Below are positions 53,253 to 62,046 of a DNA stretch of 64,000 bases, in pieces (positions within the stretch are counted from its first letter, which is position 1; each line of letters begins with the position of its first letter). The stretch is taken from assembly GCA_031553835.1 (NCBI GenBank), contig JAVBKX010000023.1, positions 62,001 through 126,000 on the forward strand, written 5' to 3'. Under the pieces are notes generated by a model, which saw only the letters and a list, made by a program, of their open reading frames with translations, was not told where the DNA came from and did not search any database. Source of the DNA: JAVBKX01 sp031553835 (GTDB lineage: Bacteria > Bacteroidota > Bacteroidia > Bacteroidales > Azobacteroidaceae). A program made the position numbers and the translations under genes.

Positions 53253-53536
53253 AAGCAAAAAGGATATTCTGTGTGGTTGCCTATGATATTAAAAATGATC
53301 GATGCAGGGCGAAAGTTTCCAAATTATTAGAAAAATATGGAGTAAGAGTCAATTACAGTGTTTTTGAATGTTTGTTTACAGTACAGCAATTGGAAGAAAC
53401 ACAAGCAAAAACAGAAAAATTGATTGATAAAAAAGAAGATTCGCTTGTATATTATACAGTGTGTGTGGATTGTTATACTAAAACGATTTATCAGCCGAAG
53501 CGAAAAATAGCACATGAAATCACCAGAATTTTCTAA
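53246..53536 (+). CDS. cas2: CRISPR-associated endoribonuclease-like protein Cas2
   Basis: A 96-residue ferredoxin-fold protein that forms the integrase complex with Cas1. The first strand carries the conserved Asp (IFCVVAYDIKNDR), followed by KYGVRVNYSVFECLFT and YYTVCVDCYTKTI. The gene overlaps the RT-Cas1 stop by 7 bases, so both are made together. Length is normal. In RT-Cas1 systems it is needed for spacer integration. Confidence 0.95.
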   Translation: MVKAKRIFCVVAYDIKNDRCRAKVSKLLEKYGVRVNYSVFECLFTVQQLEETQAKTEKLIDKKEDSLVYYTVCVDCYTKTIYQPKRKIAHEITRIF

Positions 53537-53567
53537 ATTTGTTGTTTCAATTAGATGATCAAACAAT

Positions 53568-54407
53568 ATGTCTTCTTCCATTATCAAATCAATAAAGATA
53601 TACACAGACACGCAACCATTTACCCGGAAAGATATAAAATATCGTCAGGTTTTTCGCACCGGTGAGTTTAGCCGGTTGTATGTGGATGTGTTGATACAGA
53701 ATCCATTCTGTGGCGAGAAAAATGATCAGTTGGAATTCCTGGTCGTTTTGTTTCGTTATAAACGTGAAATAGAACGCAAAAAAATCGAAGTCTGTTTATC
53801 TAAAGATGAAAAAGAGCAACTTTCAACAGTGTTTTTTGAAAATATTACAGAAATGGAACTTTTACCTTATAAAGTGGGTGTTGTTTTCAATAATAAGCGA
53901 ATAGAAGATGAGGCGTTTTTTGTGTATAAGATGCCGGAAGCATATACCGATTGTTTTCGAATACGGGATGTGATTATTTGTCCCGGAAATACCCTGGAGG
54001 AAAGAACATCACATGTAGTGATGGATATCCGGTCGCTTTCCCGCTTGGAATTTGTATTGCATGGCAAAAGCCTATTTAATGATTGGTTCTATGAATTTTT
54101 TGTCTCTTTATTTGATAGTAATGGAGAACTGATCGAAACGTGTATTGCTAATGGGTTTACAGAACTGGAGGGTGACGATTTGTTTATGGTAGCTTGTGCT
54201 TTTGGAGAAAATCGGGAAGATTATTGGCGTCCAGGAAATTACCGGATTGAACTGATATTTATGAATCAGAAAATATTAGTTATTCCTTTTACTGTGTCCG
54301 ATTACAATATGACAGGTATGCGTTATTTGCAAATTTTACAACCCCATACTTATGAACAGCAGTGTCTCTTTCCTGTTAGCAGGTATGTTTTTTACTTAAA
54401 AAACTAA
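53568..54407 (+). CDS. Hypothetical protein downstream of cas2
   Basis: A 279-residue soluble protein without signal or membrane segment. It appears to be made of beta-sandwich-like repeats, with YRQVFRTGEFSRLYVDVLIQ near residue 26 and WFYEFFVSLFDSNGELIETC near 175. I do not recognise the family and see no nuclease motif. A possible promoter box TAAATTTG (53534-53541) lies just before it, so it may be transcribed apart from cas2. Its stop is 8 bases from the convergent mfd end. It could be a CRISPR-linked accessory or an unrelated housekeeping gene. Confidence 0.75.
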   Translation: MSSSIIKSIKIYTDTQPFTRKDIKYRQVFRTGEFSRLYVDVLIQNPFCGEKNDQLEFLVVLFRYKREIERKKIEVCLSKDEKEQLSTVFFENITEMELLPYKVGVVFNNKRIEDEAFFVYKMPEAYTDCFRIRDVIICPGNTLEERTSHVVMDIRSLSRLEFVLHGKSLFNDWFYEFFVSLFDSNGELIETCIANGFTELEGDDLFMVACAFGENREDYWRPGNYRIELIFMNQKILVIPFTVSDYNMTGMRYLQILQPHTYEQQCLFPVSRYVFYLKN

Positions 54408-54415
54408 GTGTCTTT

Positions 54416-57400
54416 TTATCCTCCGACTTCTTCCAAAATCCCACATGCCCTTTCCACATTCGGCACCGCTTGAATAATGACCGAGCGCCGGTTGTTTTTC
54501 TCCTGCAACTGGCATTTTTTGTAATGTTGCTGCACATAAGCCAGCAATTTGTCAAAAGCATTACTTTGATAATAAGGAGAGTCGGTATTGTTGACCAAAA
54601 AGATCGTCATTTTGCCCTGTTTGAGAACGATCTTTTCCATTCCTAATTTTTTTGCCATCCGTTTCAGCCGGACAATACGAATTAATTCTTCGCCTTGTGG
54701 CGGTATTTTTCCAAACCGGTCTTCTAATTTTGCAGTAAATTTTAACATTTCGCTTTCTTCTTCCAGACTGTCTAATTCGCGATAGATGGCAATTCGCTCA
54801 GAGTCGTTGGGAATATACAGGGCTGGAAACAGCAACTCCAAATCGCTTTCGATTGTTGTTTCGAGTACATAATGTTCGCCGGTATCAATCTGGTTTTCAT
54901 CTTTATACAATTCGGCAAATTCTTCATTTTTCAATTCCTGCACCGCTTCGTCCAGAATTTTTTGATATGTTTCGTATCCCAAATCGGCAATAAAACCGCT
55001 TTGCTCCGCTCCAAGCATATTGCCGGCGCCACGAATATCCAAATCTTGCATCGCAATGTGAATACCACTGCCTAATTCTGCAAAATTTTCAATAGCCTGT
55101 AGTCTTCTTCGGGCTTCCTGGCTTAATGTATGCAACGGAGGAGCCAACAGATAGCAGAATGCTTTCCGGTTGCTTCGTCCCACACGTCCTCTGAGCTGGT
55201 GCAGTTCGCTCAAGCCGAAATGATCGGCATTATTGATAATAATCGTATTGGCATTGGGAATGTCGATTCCGTTTTCTATGATGGTGGTGGCAATTAGTAC
55301 ATCGTATTCATAATTGGCAAAATCAGAAATAATTTCTTCCAGTTTGTGCGGATCCATTTGTCCATGTCCGACAGCAATTCGCGCATCGGGGACTTCCCGT
55401 TTCACTAATTTCTCCAATTCAAGAATGGTGTGTACCCGATTATTAATGACGAAAACCTGTCCGTTGCGGCTCATTTCAAACCCGATAGCTTCCCGGATAA
55501 TATCGCCTCCGAAACGATGGATTTCGGTTTGTATCGGATAACGGTTGGGTGGGGGAGTCGTGATTGACGACAAGTCGCGCGCTCCCATTAAACTGAATTG
55601 TAACGTACGGGGAATTGGTGTGGCAGTAAGTGTAAGCGTATCTACATTACTTTTGAGCTGTTTCAATTTTTCTTTGATACTTACTCCGAATTTTTGCTCT
55701 TCGTCAATAATCAGTAATCCCAGATCTTTGAACTGTACGTCATTGCTGACTAATCGATGTGTTCCAATGATAATGTCTAATTTCCCTGATTTTAATTTTT
55801 CCAGCATTTCTTTAGCATCACTGGTTTTCCTGGCGCGGGAAATATAATCAATCGAACAAGGAAAGTCGGCCAATCGTTCGCGGAAAGTTTTGTAATGCTG
55901 ATAGGCGAGGAGCGTGGTTGGTACCAAGACCGCCACTTGCTTCCCGTCTGTCACAGCTTTAAATGCGGCACGAATTGCCACTTCTGTTTTACCGAAACCA
56001 ACATCGCCGCAAACCAGCCGATCCATCGGACGGACATTCTCCATGTCCCGTTTTACCTCGATTGTTGCTTTTTCCTGATCGGGAGTGTCTTCGTACAGAA
56101 AGGAAGCTTCCAGTTCACGTTGCAGGTAAGTATCGGGCGAAAAGGCAAAACCTTTTTCCTGTCGGCGCCTGGAATAGAGCCGGATCAAGTCTTGCGCAAT
56201 ATCTTTGACCTTTTTCTTGGTTTTGTTTTTCAGATTGTCCCAGGCCGGTGAACCGATTTTGTTCAGTCGTGGCGGTTCACCGTCTTTCCCTCTGTATTTG
56301 GAAATTTTATGCAATGAATGAATACTGACAAAAACAATATCGTCGTTCAGGAAAGTTAATTTGATGACTTCCTGCATTTTGTCATTCATTGGAGTGCGGA
56401 TTAATCCGCCGAATTTACCGATGCCATGATCGACATGCACCACATAGTCGCCTTGTTTAAATTCTTGTAATTCTTTGAGGGATAATGCTACTTTTCCCGA
56501 GCGCGCCCGGTCTGATTTGAGATTGTATTTGTGAAAACGATCAAAAAGCTGGTGATCGGTAAAAAAGCAGGATTTCAGCGCATGGTCTGTAAATCCTTCA
56601 TGTAATGTGTGCAATATAGGAGTGAACGAAATATTATCCTCCCTGTCTTCAAAAATAGACTGGATGCGTTTGATTTGTTTTTCGCTGTCGCTCAGAATGA
56701 ATAACCGGTAATTTTTGGCTTGCAGCTCTTGAAATGATTGCGCAACCAAATCAAAATTCTTATGAAAAGAAGGTTGAGGCTCTGTAGAAAATTCGATCAC
56801 AGCATTATTCGAATGCAGAGCAATTGCCGATGAAGGCCTGTTGAGTCCGATACGGAAATAATTGCCGGCGGCTTTCCTGATTTCATCGGCCGGAGTGAGC
56901 AGGAGCCGGATTGTTTCCAGCGATGGAAAAGTCTCTTCATTTGCGACGATCGGTTCTTCATTCCAGGTTGCGTCTATTTTTTCGTAAGCCCATTCTTCAT
57001 GCTGGAACATCAACAAGGTATCTTGATCCAGATAAGAAAACAAGTTGGTTTCGGAAAGATCTTTTTGAGTGGAAATAATTTGAATTTGCTGCAATTTTTC
57101 TTTAGAAAGTTGAGTTTCCACATCAAAACTACGAATGCTTTCCACTTCATCGCCGAAAAAATCGATACGAAACGGTAATTCGCAAGAATAGGAAAAAACG
57201 TCGATAATCGATCCTCTTATAGCATATTGCCCGGGTTCATATACATAATCAACATATTCAAAACCGTATGAGTCCAATATGTCGGAAACAAAAGTGCTGT
57301 CAATTTTTTCATTAACGCTAATAGTTAATGTGTTATTTTTCAGATTTTTGCCTGAAACGACTTTTTCAGCCAGCGCTTCCGGATAAGAAACGATGAGGTA

Positions 57401-57757
57401 TGGATTGTTGGAAGACGTATTGAGTTTGCCCAATACTTCCGTGCGCAAAATATCATTGGCAGCATCACGTTGTCCGTAACGTATATTACGCTTAAAAGCG
57501 GAAGGGAAAAATAATACATGATCGTCGCCTAAAATCTGGCAACAATCATGATAGAAATATCCCGCTTCTTCCAGATCGTTCACAATGCAAAGAATATTGC
57601 GTTTGGTCTGTTCAAATAAAGCGGTTATAACCAGGCTTTTGGAAGAACCAATTAGTCCCGACAGATAAAGTTGTTGTTTACGTTCGTTTAGAACAACGAG
57701 GCTTGCTTTGACAAAAGGGTGCTGATTATATAATAAATGTAAATCCGATGCTTGCAA
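54416..57757 (-). CDS. mfd: Transcription-repair coupling factor Mfd
   Basis: A 1113-residue DNA translocase that removes stalled RNA polymerase and recruits UvrA. The N-terminal UvrB-like domain lacks helicase activity (LSGLIGSSKSLVITALFEQ). The CarD-like RNA polymerase-interacting domain has GDYVVHVDHGIGKFGGL. Helicase motifs follow: GDVGFGKTEVAIRAAFK (Walker A), LIIDEEQKFGV (Walker B), TLTATPIPRTLQ, and QLRGRVGRSNRKAFCY. The only in-frame start is a TTG at 57755-57757; no upstream ATG exists before a stop. Its gene faces the divergent glycosyltransferase gene. uvrA is also in this window. Confidence 0.95.
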   Translation of the reverse strand: MQASDLHLLYNQHPFVKASLVVLNERKQQLYLSGLIGSSKSLVITALFEQTKRNILCIVNDLEEAGYFYHDCCQILGDDHVLFFPSAFKRNIRYGQRDAANDILRTEVLGKLNTSSNNPYLIVSYPEALAEKVVSGKNLKNNTLTISVNEKIDSTFVSDILDSYGFEYVDYVYEPGQYAIRGSIIDVFSYSCELPFRIDFFGDEVESIRSFDVETQLSKEKLQQIQIISTQKDLSETNLFSYLDQDTLLMFQHEEWAYEKIDATWNEEPIVANEETFPSLETIRLLLTPADEIRKAAGNYFRIGLNRPSSAIALHSNNAVIEFSTEPQPSFHKNFDLVAQSFQELQAKNYRLFILSDSEKQIKRIQSIFEDREDNISFTPILHTLHEGFTDHALKSCFFTDHQLFDRFHKYNLKSDRARSGKVALSLKELQEFKQGDYVVHVDHGIGKFGGLIRTPMNDKMQEVIKLTFLNDDIVFVSIHSLHKISKYRGKDGEPPRLNKIGSPAWDNLKNKTKKKVKDIAQDLIRLYSRRRQEKGFAFSPDTYLQRELEASFLYEDTPDQEKATIEVKRDMENVRPMDRLVCGDVGFGKTEVAIRAAFKAVTDGKQVAVLVPTTLLAYQHYKTFRERLADFPCSIDYISRARKTSDAKEMLEKLKSGKLDIIIGTHRLVSNDVQFKDLGLLIIDEEQKFGVSIKEKLKQLKSNVDTLTLTATPIPRTLQFSLMGARDLSSITTPPPNRYPIQTEIHRFGGDIIREAIGFEMSRNGQVFVINNRVHTILELEKLVKREVPDARIAVGHGQMDPHKLEEIISDFANYEYDVLIATTIIENGIDIPNANTIIINNADHFGLSELHQLRGRVGRSNRKAFCYLLAPPLHTLSQEARRRLQAIENFAELGSGIHIAMQDLDIRGAGNMLGAEQSGFIADLGYETYQKILDEAVQELKNEEFAELYKDENQIDTGEHYVLETTIESDLELLFPALYIPNDSERIAIYRELDSLEEESEMLKFTAKLEDRFGKIPPQGEELIRIVRLKRMAKKLGMEKIVLKQGKMTIFLVNNTDSPYYQSNAFDKLLAYVQQHYKKCQLQEKNNRRSVIIQAVPNVERACGILEEVGG

Positions 57758-57803
57758 TGTCTTAAATTTTGTGCAAAAGTAACGAATATAAACAAATATG
57801 ACG

Positions 57804-57811
57804 TATCTTTG
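57804..57811 (+). promoter_or_regulatory. -7 box (TATCTTTG) for the glycosyltransferase gene
   Basis: TATCTTTG fits TAnnTTTG and lies 24 bases upstream of the ATG at 57836. It also supports that start over the longer frame beginning at 57752. Confidence 0.5.
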
Positions 57812-57835
57812 AATGCTAAAAATGATTATATTTTA

Positions 57836-58573
57836 ATGAGTGACAGTGTTGTATTAATTCCCACTTATAACGAAAAAGAGAACATCGAAAAGATGATCCG
57901 GAAAGTTTTTTCATTGCAACACTCTTTTGATCTGCTTGTTATTGACGACGGTTCTCCGGATGGTACCGGAGCCATCGTTAAATCCTTACAATCCGAATTT
58001 CCGGAGCAGCTTTATTTGATTGAGCGGGAGAAGAAGCAAGGTTTGGGTACGGCCTATATTTGTGGCTTTAAGTGGGCGATTCAGCGAAGCTATCCGTATA
58101 TTTTTGAAATGGATGCCGATTTTTCTCACAATCCGGAAGATTTACTCCGTTTACATGCGGCTTGTGCAGAAGGAGGTGTGGATTTAGCTATCGGTTCGCG
58201 CTATATTTCGGGAGTAAATGTTGTGAACTGGCCGCTTTCGAGAGTATTGATGTCCTATTGCGCCTCTCAGTATGTACGCTTGATTTCACGTATGAAAATT
58301 GCGGATACAACTGCCGGTTTTGTATGTTATCGCCGGGAAGTCTTGGAAACCATAAACTTAGATAAAATTCGTTTTAAAGGATACGGATTTCAGATTGAAA
58401 TGAAATTTACCGCCTATAAATGCGGTTTTACATTGAAAGAGATTCCGATTATTTTTATCAATCGTGTGGACGGTTCGTCTAAGATGAGTGGCGGAATTTT
58501 CGGAGAAGCGTTGCTGGGGGTGATTCAAATGAAATGGAGTAGTTTTTTTAAGAAATATCCGCAGAAGAAATAA
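57836..58573 (+). CDS. Polyprenol-phosphate mannosyltransferase-like GT2 glycosyltransferase
   Basis: I use the ATG at 57836, giving 245 residues starting MSDSVVLIPTYNEKENIEKM. The GT-A nucleotide-sugar motif VIDDGSPDGTGAIV and the metal-binding DADFSHNPED are intact. GSRYISGVNVVNWPLSR and VDGSSKMSGGIFGEALLG are typical of dolichol/polyprenol-phosphate mannose synthases (DPM1-like). It probably transfers a sugar from a GDP- or UDP-donor to a lipid phosphate at the inner membrane, for glycan or lipoprotein modification. No transmembrane domain follows. The small toxin-antitoxin pair is downstream. Confidence 0.9.
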   Translation: MSDSVVLIPTYNEKENIEKMIRKVFSLQHSFDLLVIDDGSPDGTGAIVKSLQSEFPEQLYLIEREKKQGLGTAYICGFKWAIQRSYPYIFEMDADFSHNPEDLLRLHAACAEGGVDLAIGSRYISGVNVVNWPLSRVLMSYCASQYVRLISRMKIADTTAGFVCYRREVLETINLDKIRFKGYGFQIEMKFTAYKCGFTLKEIPIIFINRVDGSSKMSGGIFGEALLGVIQMKWSSFFKKYPQKK

Positions 58574-58624
58574 TCTGTTCCTAATGAAATTTGTATTATT
58601 TTTGTAAGTAAAATCAAGATAGCA

Positions 58625-58834
58625 ATGACTACGGTACGAATAACAATAGATGATAATTTGCCTTTTTCAAAATTGAAAGAGATGCTTTCTGCTTTACCGG
58701 GAGTGAAAGCTATTGAGGTTATCAAGGACGTGAAAAACCGAAAGAAATACAAACAACAAGAAGAGGAAGAAAAAGAATTATTTTTAACCAACTCAAAAAG
58801 AGCTATGTTGACTCAAATTGAGAAATACCTTTAA
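58625..58834 (+). CDS. Small protein, probable antitoxin of the MazF/PemK-like pair
   Basis: A 69-residue product. The N-terminal part (TTVRITIDDNLPFSKLKEML) looks like a short beta strand and helix, followed by a very acidic/basic helix (KKYKQQEEEEKELFL). It lies three bases before the MazF-like gene. Small size and position upstream of the toxin suggest an antitoxin, but I see no clear MazE-type DNA-binding motif. Confidence 0.65.
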   Translation: MTTVRITIDDNLPFSKLKEMLSALPGVKAIEVIKDVKNRKKYKQQEEEEKELFLTNSKRAMLTQIEKYL

Positions 58835-58837
58835 CAG

Positions 58838-59131
58838 ATGATCCATCAACGAGAAATCGTGGAAGTGAATTTTTTGTTTCCCGATGGTAAAACCAAACCT
58901 CACATGGCGATTGTAATATCCAATGATGATCTTTTTGAAGAAGAACAATTTTTTTATATTGCAATGATCTCTTCAAAAAACTATAAACCTCATTATACTT
59001 TTGAGTTGAAAAATGAAATGCTATCTAAACCATTACAATGTAAAAGTTATGTAGTTTGCCAGTTGATTGGAGGTTATACAGAAAGAGATGTGGTACGAAA
59101 GTGTGGTTATGTCAAATTTGAAGCCCGATGA
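58838..59131 (+). CDS. MazF/PemK-like toxin endoribonuclease
   Basis: A 97-residue protein starting MIHQREIVEVNFLFPDGKTK. Its PHMAIVISNDD, IAMISSKNYKPHYTFELKNE and SYVVCQLIGGYTERDVVRKC follow the PemK/MazF/Kid SH3-like fold (P-x-x-V-I-S-x-x-x, then a conserved turn before the last helix). In the family this is an mRNA interferase. Its stop overlaps the pyrC start by 4 bases, so toxin expression and pyrC are coupled. Confidence 0.75.
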   Translation: MIHQREIVEVNFLFPDGKTKPHMAIVISNDDLFEEEQFFYIAMISSKNYKPHYTFELKNEMLSKPLQCKSYVVCQLIGGYTERDVVRKCGYVKFEAR

Positions 59132-60462
59132 TTTTAATACAGAATGCTCAAATAATTAATGAAGGCCAGCGATTTTGTGGTTCAGTCGCTATTGAAGGCA
59201 ATACTATTTCTGCGATTTATCCCCATGAAGTACCTGAGCAGGTTTTGCAACAAGCCGAGATTATCAATGCTGAAGGACTGTGGCTGTTGCCCGGCGCCAT
59301 TGACGATCAGGTTCATTTCCGGGAACCGGGATTGACTCATAAAGGCGATATTCACAGCGAATCGCGGGCGGCAGTAGCAGGCGGCGTGACTTCATTTATG
59401 GATATGCCCAATACTATGCCGCAAACGACAACGATCGACGCCCTGAATTACAAATTTGATCTCGCCTCCGAAAAATCATTAGCCAATTACAGTTTTTTTA
59501 TTGGCGCAACGAATGATAATTTGGCTGAACTAAAAAAAGAGGGCGCCCGGCGTGCAACAGCAGTTAAAGTATTTATGGGTTCTTCTACCGGCAATATGCT
59601 TGTTGATAACAAAACGATGCTGGAATCGCTGTTTCGTGAAATAGACATGATTATTGCAACTCATTGCGAAAGCGAAGCGATCATCAGGCAAAATATTGCT
59701 TATTATACGGAAAAATTCGGCAATCAGTTGGATGTATCTTACCACTCTAAAATACGAAGTGAGGAAGCATGCTATGCCTCGTCTTCAGAAGCTGTTGCAT
59801 TGGCTTCCAAATATAATTCCCGGTTGCATCTTTTTCATTTGTCAACAGGAAAAGAAATATCGTTATTAAGCAATGCTCCTTTAAAAGATAAACGGATTAC
59901 AGGCGAAGTTTGTGTACATCATTTATGGTTTAGCGATGAAGATTATCTTCAATACGGTACGCGGATCAAATGGAATCCGGCAATCAAACAGGTCTCCGAT
60001 CGGGAAGCCCTGCGAAAAGCCTTGAAAGATAATCGATTGGATATTGTTGCTACTGACCATGCACCACATACTCCGGCAGAAAAACAGGGCTCGTGTCTTG
60101 AAGCCGCTTCCGGTGGTCCTATGGTACAACATTCGTTAGTTGCCATGTTGGAATTATGCAAACAAGGAGTATTTACTCCGGAATTAGTGGTGACTAAAAT
60201 GTGCCATGCCCCGGCAGATTTATTCCGGTTAAAAAATCGCGGATATATCTGTTCCGGATATTATGCGGATTTGGTGTTGGTAAATCCGAATCAATCATGG
60301 ACGGTTTCTAAAGAAAATCTTTTATATAAATGCGGATGGTCGCCTTTGGAAGGACTGTCATTTTCAAGTCGGGTGGTAACAACGTTTGTGAATGGTCATA
60401 AGGTTTATGATCGGGGTGCATTTGACGAAACATATCGGGGAATGGAATTAGCCCATGATTAA
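59128..60462 (+). CDS. pyrC: Dihydroorotase
   Basis: A 444-residue metal-dependent amidohydrolase that forms dihydroorotate from carbamoyl-aspartate in pyrimidine synthesis. The metal site is DDQVHFREPGLTHKGD, the modified-Lys region AVKVFMGSSTGNM, HCESEA, LHLFHLSTGKE and VATDHAPHTPAEK (Asp). The long class I form fits the Bacteroidota pattern. Start and toxin stop overlap as ATGA. DUF3109 follows 9 bases later, suggesting one operon. Confidence 0.94.
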   Translation: MILIQNAQIINEGQRFCGSVAIEGNTISAIYPHEVPEQVLQQAEIINAEGLWLLPGAIDDQVHFREPGLTHKGDIHSESRAAVAGGVTSFMDMPNTMPQTTTIDALNYKFDLASEKSLANYSFFIGATNDNLAELKKEGARRATAVKVFMGSSTGNMLVDNKTMLESLFREIDMIIATHCESEAIIRQNIAYYTEKFGNQLDVSYHSKIRSEEACYASSSEAVALASKYNSRLHLFHLSTGKEISLLSNAPLKDKRITGEVCVHHLWFSDEDYLQYGTRIKWNPAIKQVSDREALRKALKDNRLDIVATDHAPHTPAEKQGSCLEAASGGPMVQHSLVAMLELCKQGVFTPELVVTKMCHAPADLFRLKNRGYICSGYYADLVLVNPNQSWTVSKENLLYKCGWSPLEGLSFSSRVVTTFVNGHKVYDRGAFDETYRGMELAHD

Positions 60463-60471
60463 AAAAGTACA

Positions 60472-61047
60472 ATGATACAGATCGAAAATACGATAGTCAG
60501 TTTTGATATCTTAGAATCCATGTTCTTGTGTAATTTGGCTGCCTGTAAAGGTATTTGCTGTGTAGAAGGCGATGCCGGAGCGCCGGTGGAACGGGAAGAA
60601 GTCTCTTTGTTGGAAGCTGCATTGCCTTTGGTATGGGATGATTTGTCAGAAAAAGCACGACAAGTGATCGATCGGCAAGGCGTCGTTTATTTAGACGAAG
60701 ATGGAGAATATGTCACCTCCATTGTCAACGGAAAAGATTGCGTATTTACCTGCTATGATGAAAACGGCGTGTGTAAATGTGCTTTGGAAAAAGCGTACCG
60801 GATGGGGAAAAATGATTTTTACAAACCCGTGTCCTGTCATTTATATCCGATTCGTGTTGCTAAATATAAAAATTTTCTCGCGGTCAACTATCATAAATGG
60901 TCGGTCTGCCGGTCTGCTGTTGAATGTGGAAATGCAGCACAACTTCCTGTATATCAATTTCTGAAAGAACCGTTGATCCGTAAATTCGGAGCCGGTTGGT
61001 ATGGTCAGTTGGAGGCTGTAGCCAACGAATACAAGCGCAAACTATAA
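60472..61047 (+). CDS. DUF3109 family protein
   Basis: A 191-residue protein with a Cys-rich pattern typical of DUF3109: CNLAACKGICCVEGDAGAP near the N-terminus, CVFTCYDENGVCKCALEKAY in the middle, SCHLYPIRV and WSVCRSAVECG. These Cys probably bind a metal cluster or zinc. The family has unknown function and is widespread in Bacteroidota. It lies just after pyrC and converges with the glsB-like gene, whose stop overlaps by 6 bases. Confidence 0.88.
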   Translation: MIQIENTIVSFDILESMFLCNLAACKGICCVEGDAGAPVEREEVSLLEAALPLVWDDLSEKARQVIDRQGVVYLDEDGEYVTSIVNGKDCVFTCYDENGVCKCALEKAYRMGKNDFYKPVSCHLYPIRVAKYKNFLAVNYHKWSVCRSAVECGNAAQLPVYQFLKEPLIRKFGAGWYGQLEAVANEYKRKL

Positions 61048-62043
61048 ATTTTCGTTGGGCGGAGTCCGTTTGATCATCTGGCGAATTCTGTCCAGGATGC
61101 GTTGGGTTGGTCTTTCCTGGATGAATGATTCGATGTGACGCAGTTTCTTTTCTTCGAAAATTTCTTCGAAGTCGATTAAAATGCCGGTTTCTTCCACATC
61201 GCCAAAAGTGTCGTTAATAGCCGTTCCGAATACTTTCATACTCGGCGACAAACTCATGTAAGCGCTTACCAAAGGTGGAATATTGATGCCGAATTTGCGA
61301 ACTTCGGTGTTCAGAATTTTATAATCTTCTTTGTAATTCCTTCCGCTAAAAATCTCATTCATGTGATTGTAATCCGTATGGGTTTCCAGCGAAAGAATGG
61401 GATACACCAAGTCGTTGTGATCGGCAAAATATTTATTCAGGAAAAACAGGATCATGTTGCGAGCTTCGGCATTGTAAGTATTGTACATCGTTACTTTTCC
61501 GAAATAATATTGCAGTGACGGATCAACGACGGAAAGAGCGCCTAAACCGTCCCACAGATTATCGAGGGCAAACAGTCCTTTGGCTCCGGCTTTAGAAGAT
61601 TGATAATCCAGCGAGACATACGACCGCCCCAATTCGACAGTGCGGGGAAGGTATTCCCTGATAAATTGTTTGGAGAAATAAAACAATTCGCTTGTCGCCA
61701 GGTTGGAGGGTTGTCCCTCTTCGTTCACAATGACTTCATTTCCGCATAAAAATCGGTATCCTCCCAGAATTTCCTCTTCTTCCGGATCCCAAACGATCAA
61801 TTGCCGGTATGGATTTTCCATTGTATCGAAATGATCGATATCGCACGGTAATCCTGTACCGCCTCCATAATAGCGGAATGCTACTTCGCGCTGCCGACCT
61901 ACTTCTTGCATCAGGTTAGGAGCATTGTGCGCAGTGAAAATATAAATTTCGTTTCCCGACTTATTCGTTTTCCGCAGTAATTTATCTTTCGTTAATTCCG
62001 CTTTAATACGATTCCTGTCCACTTTGGGAATAATCTCTTCCAT
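61042..62043 (-). CDS. glsB: N-acyltransferase of the glycine/ornithine lipid pathway (GlsB-like GNAT protein)
   Basis: A 333-residue GNAT-fold protein. PNLMQEVGRQREVAFRYYGG and YRQLIVWDPEEEEILGGYRF resemble ornithine-lipid N-acyltransferase OlsB and the Bacteroides GlsB. The 3-hydroxyacyl chain would be moved from ACP to the amine of glycine. VELGRSYVSLDYQSSKAGAK, with GLFALDNLWDGLGALSV, fits the acyl-CoA/ACP-binding core. It lies 3 bases downstream of a PlsC-type gene on the same strand, the pairing reported for GlsB and GlsA. The gene symbol rests on this pairing and motif match. Confidence 0.8.
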   Translation of the reverse strand: MEEIIPKVDRNRIKAELTKDKLLRKTNKSGNEIYIFTAHNAPNLMQEVGRQREVAFRYYGGGTGLPCDIDHFDTMENPYRQLIVWDPEEEEILGGYRFLCGNEVIVNEEGQPSNLATSELFYFSKQFIREYLPRTVELGRSYVSLDYQSSKAGAKGLFALDNLWDGLGALSVVDPSLQYYFGKVTMYNTYNAEARNMILFFLNKYFADHNDLVYPILSLETHTDYNHMNEIFSGRNYKEDYKILNTEVRKFGINIPPLVSAYMSLSPSMKVFGTAINDTFGDVEETGILIDFEEIFEEKKLRHIESFIQERPTQRILDRIRQMIKRTPPNENL

Positions 62044-62046
62044 ACA

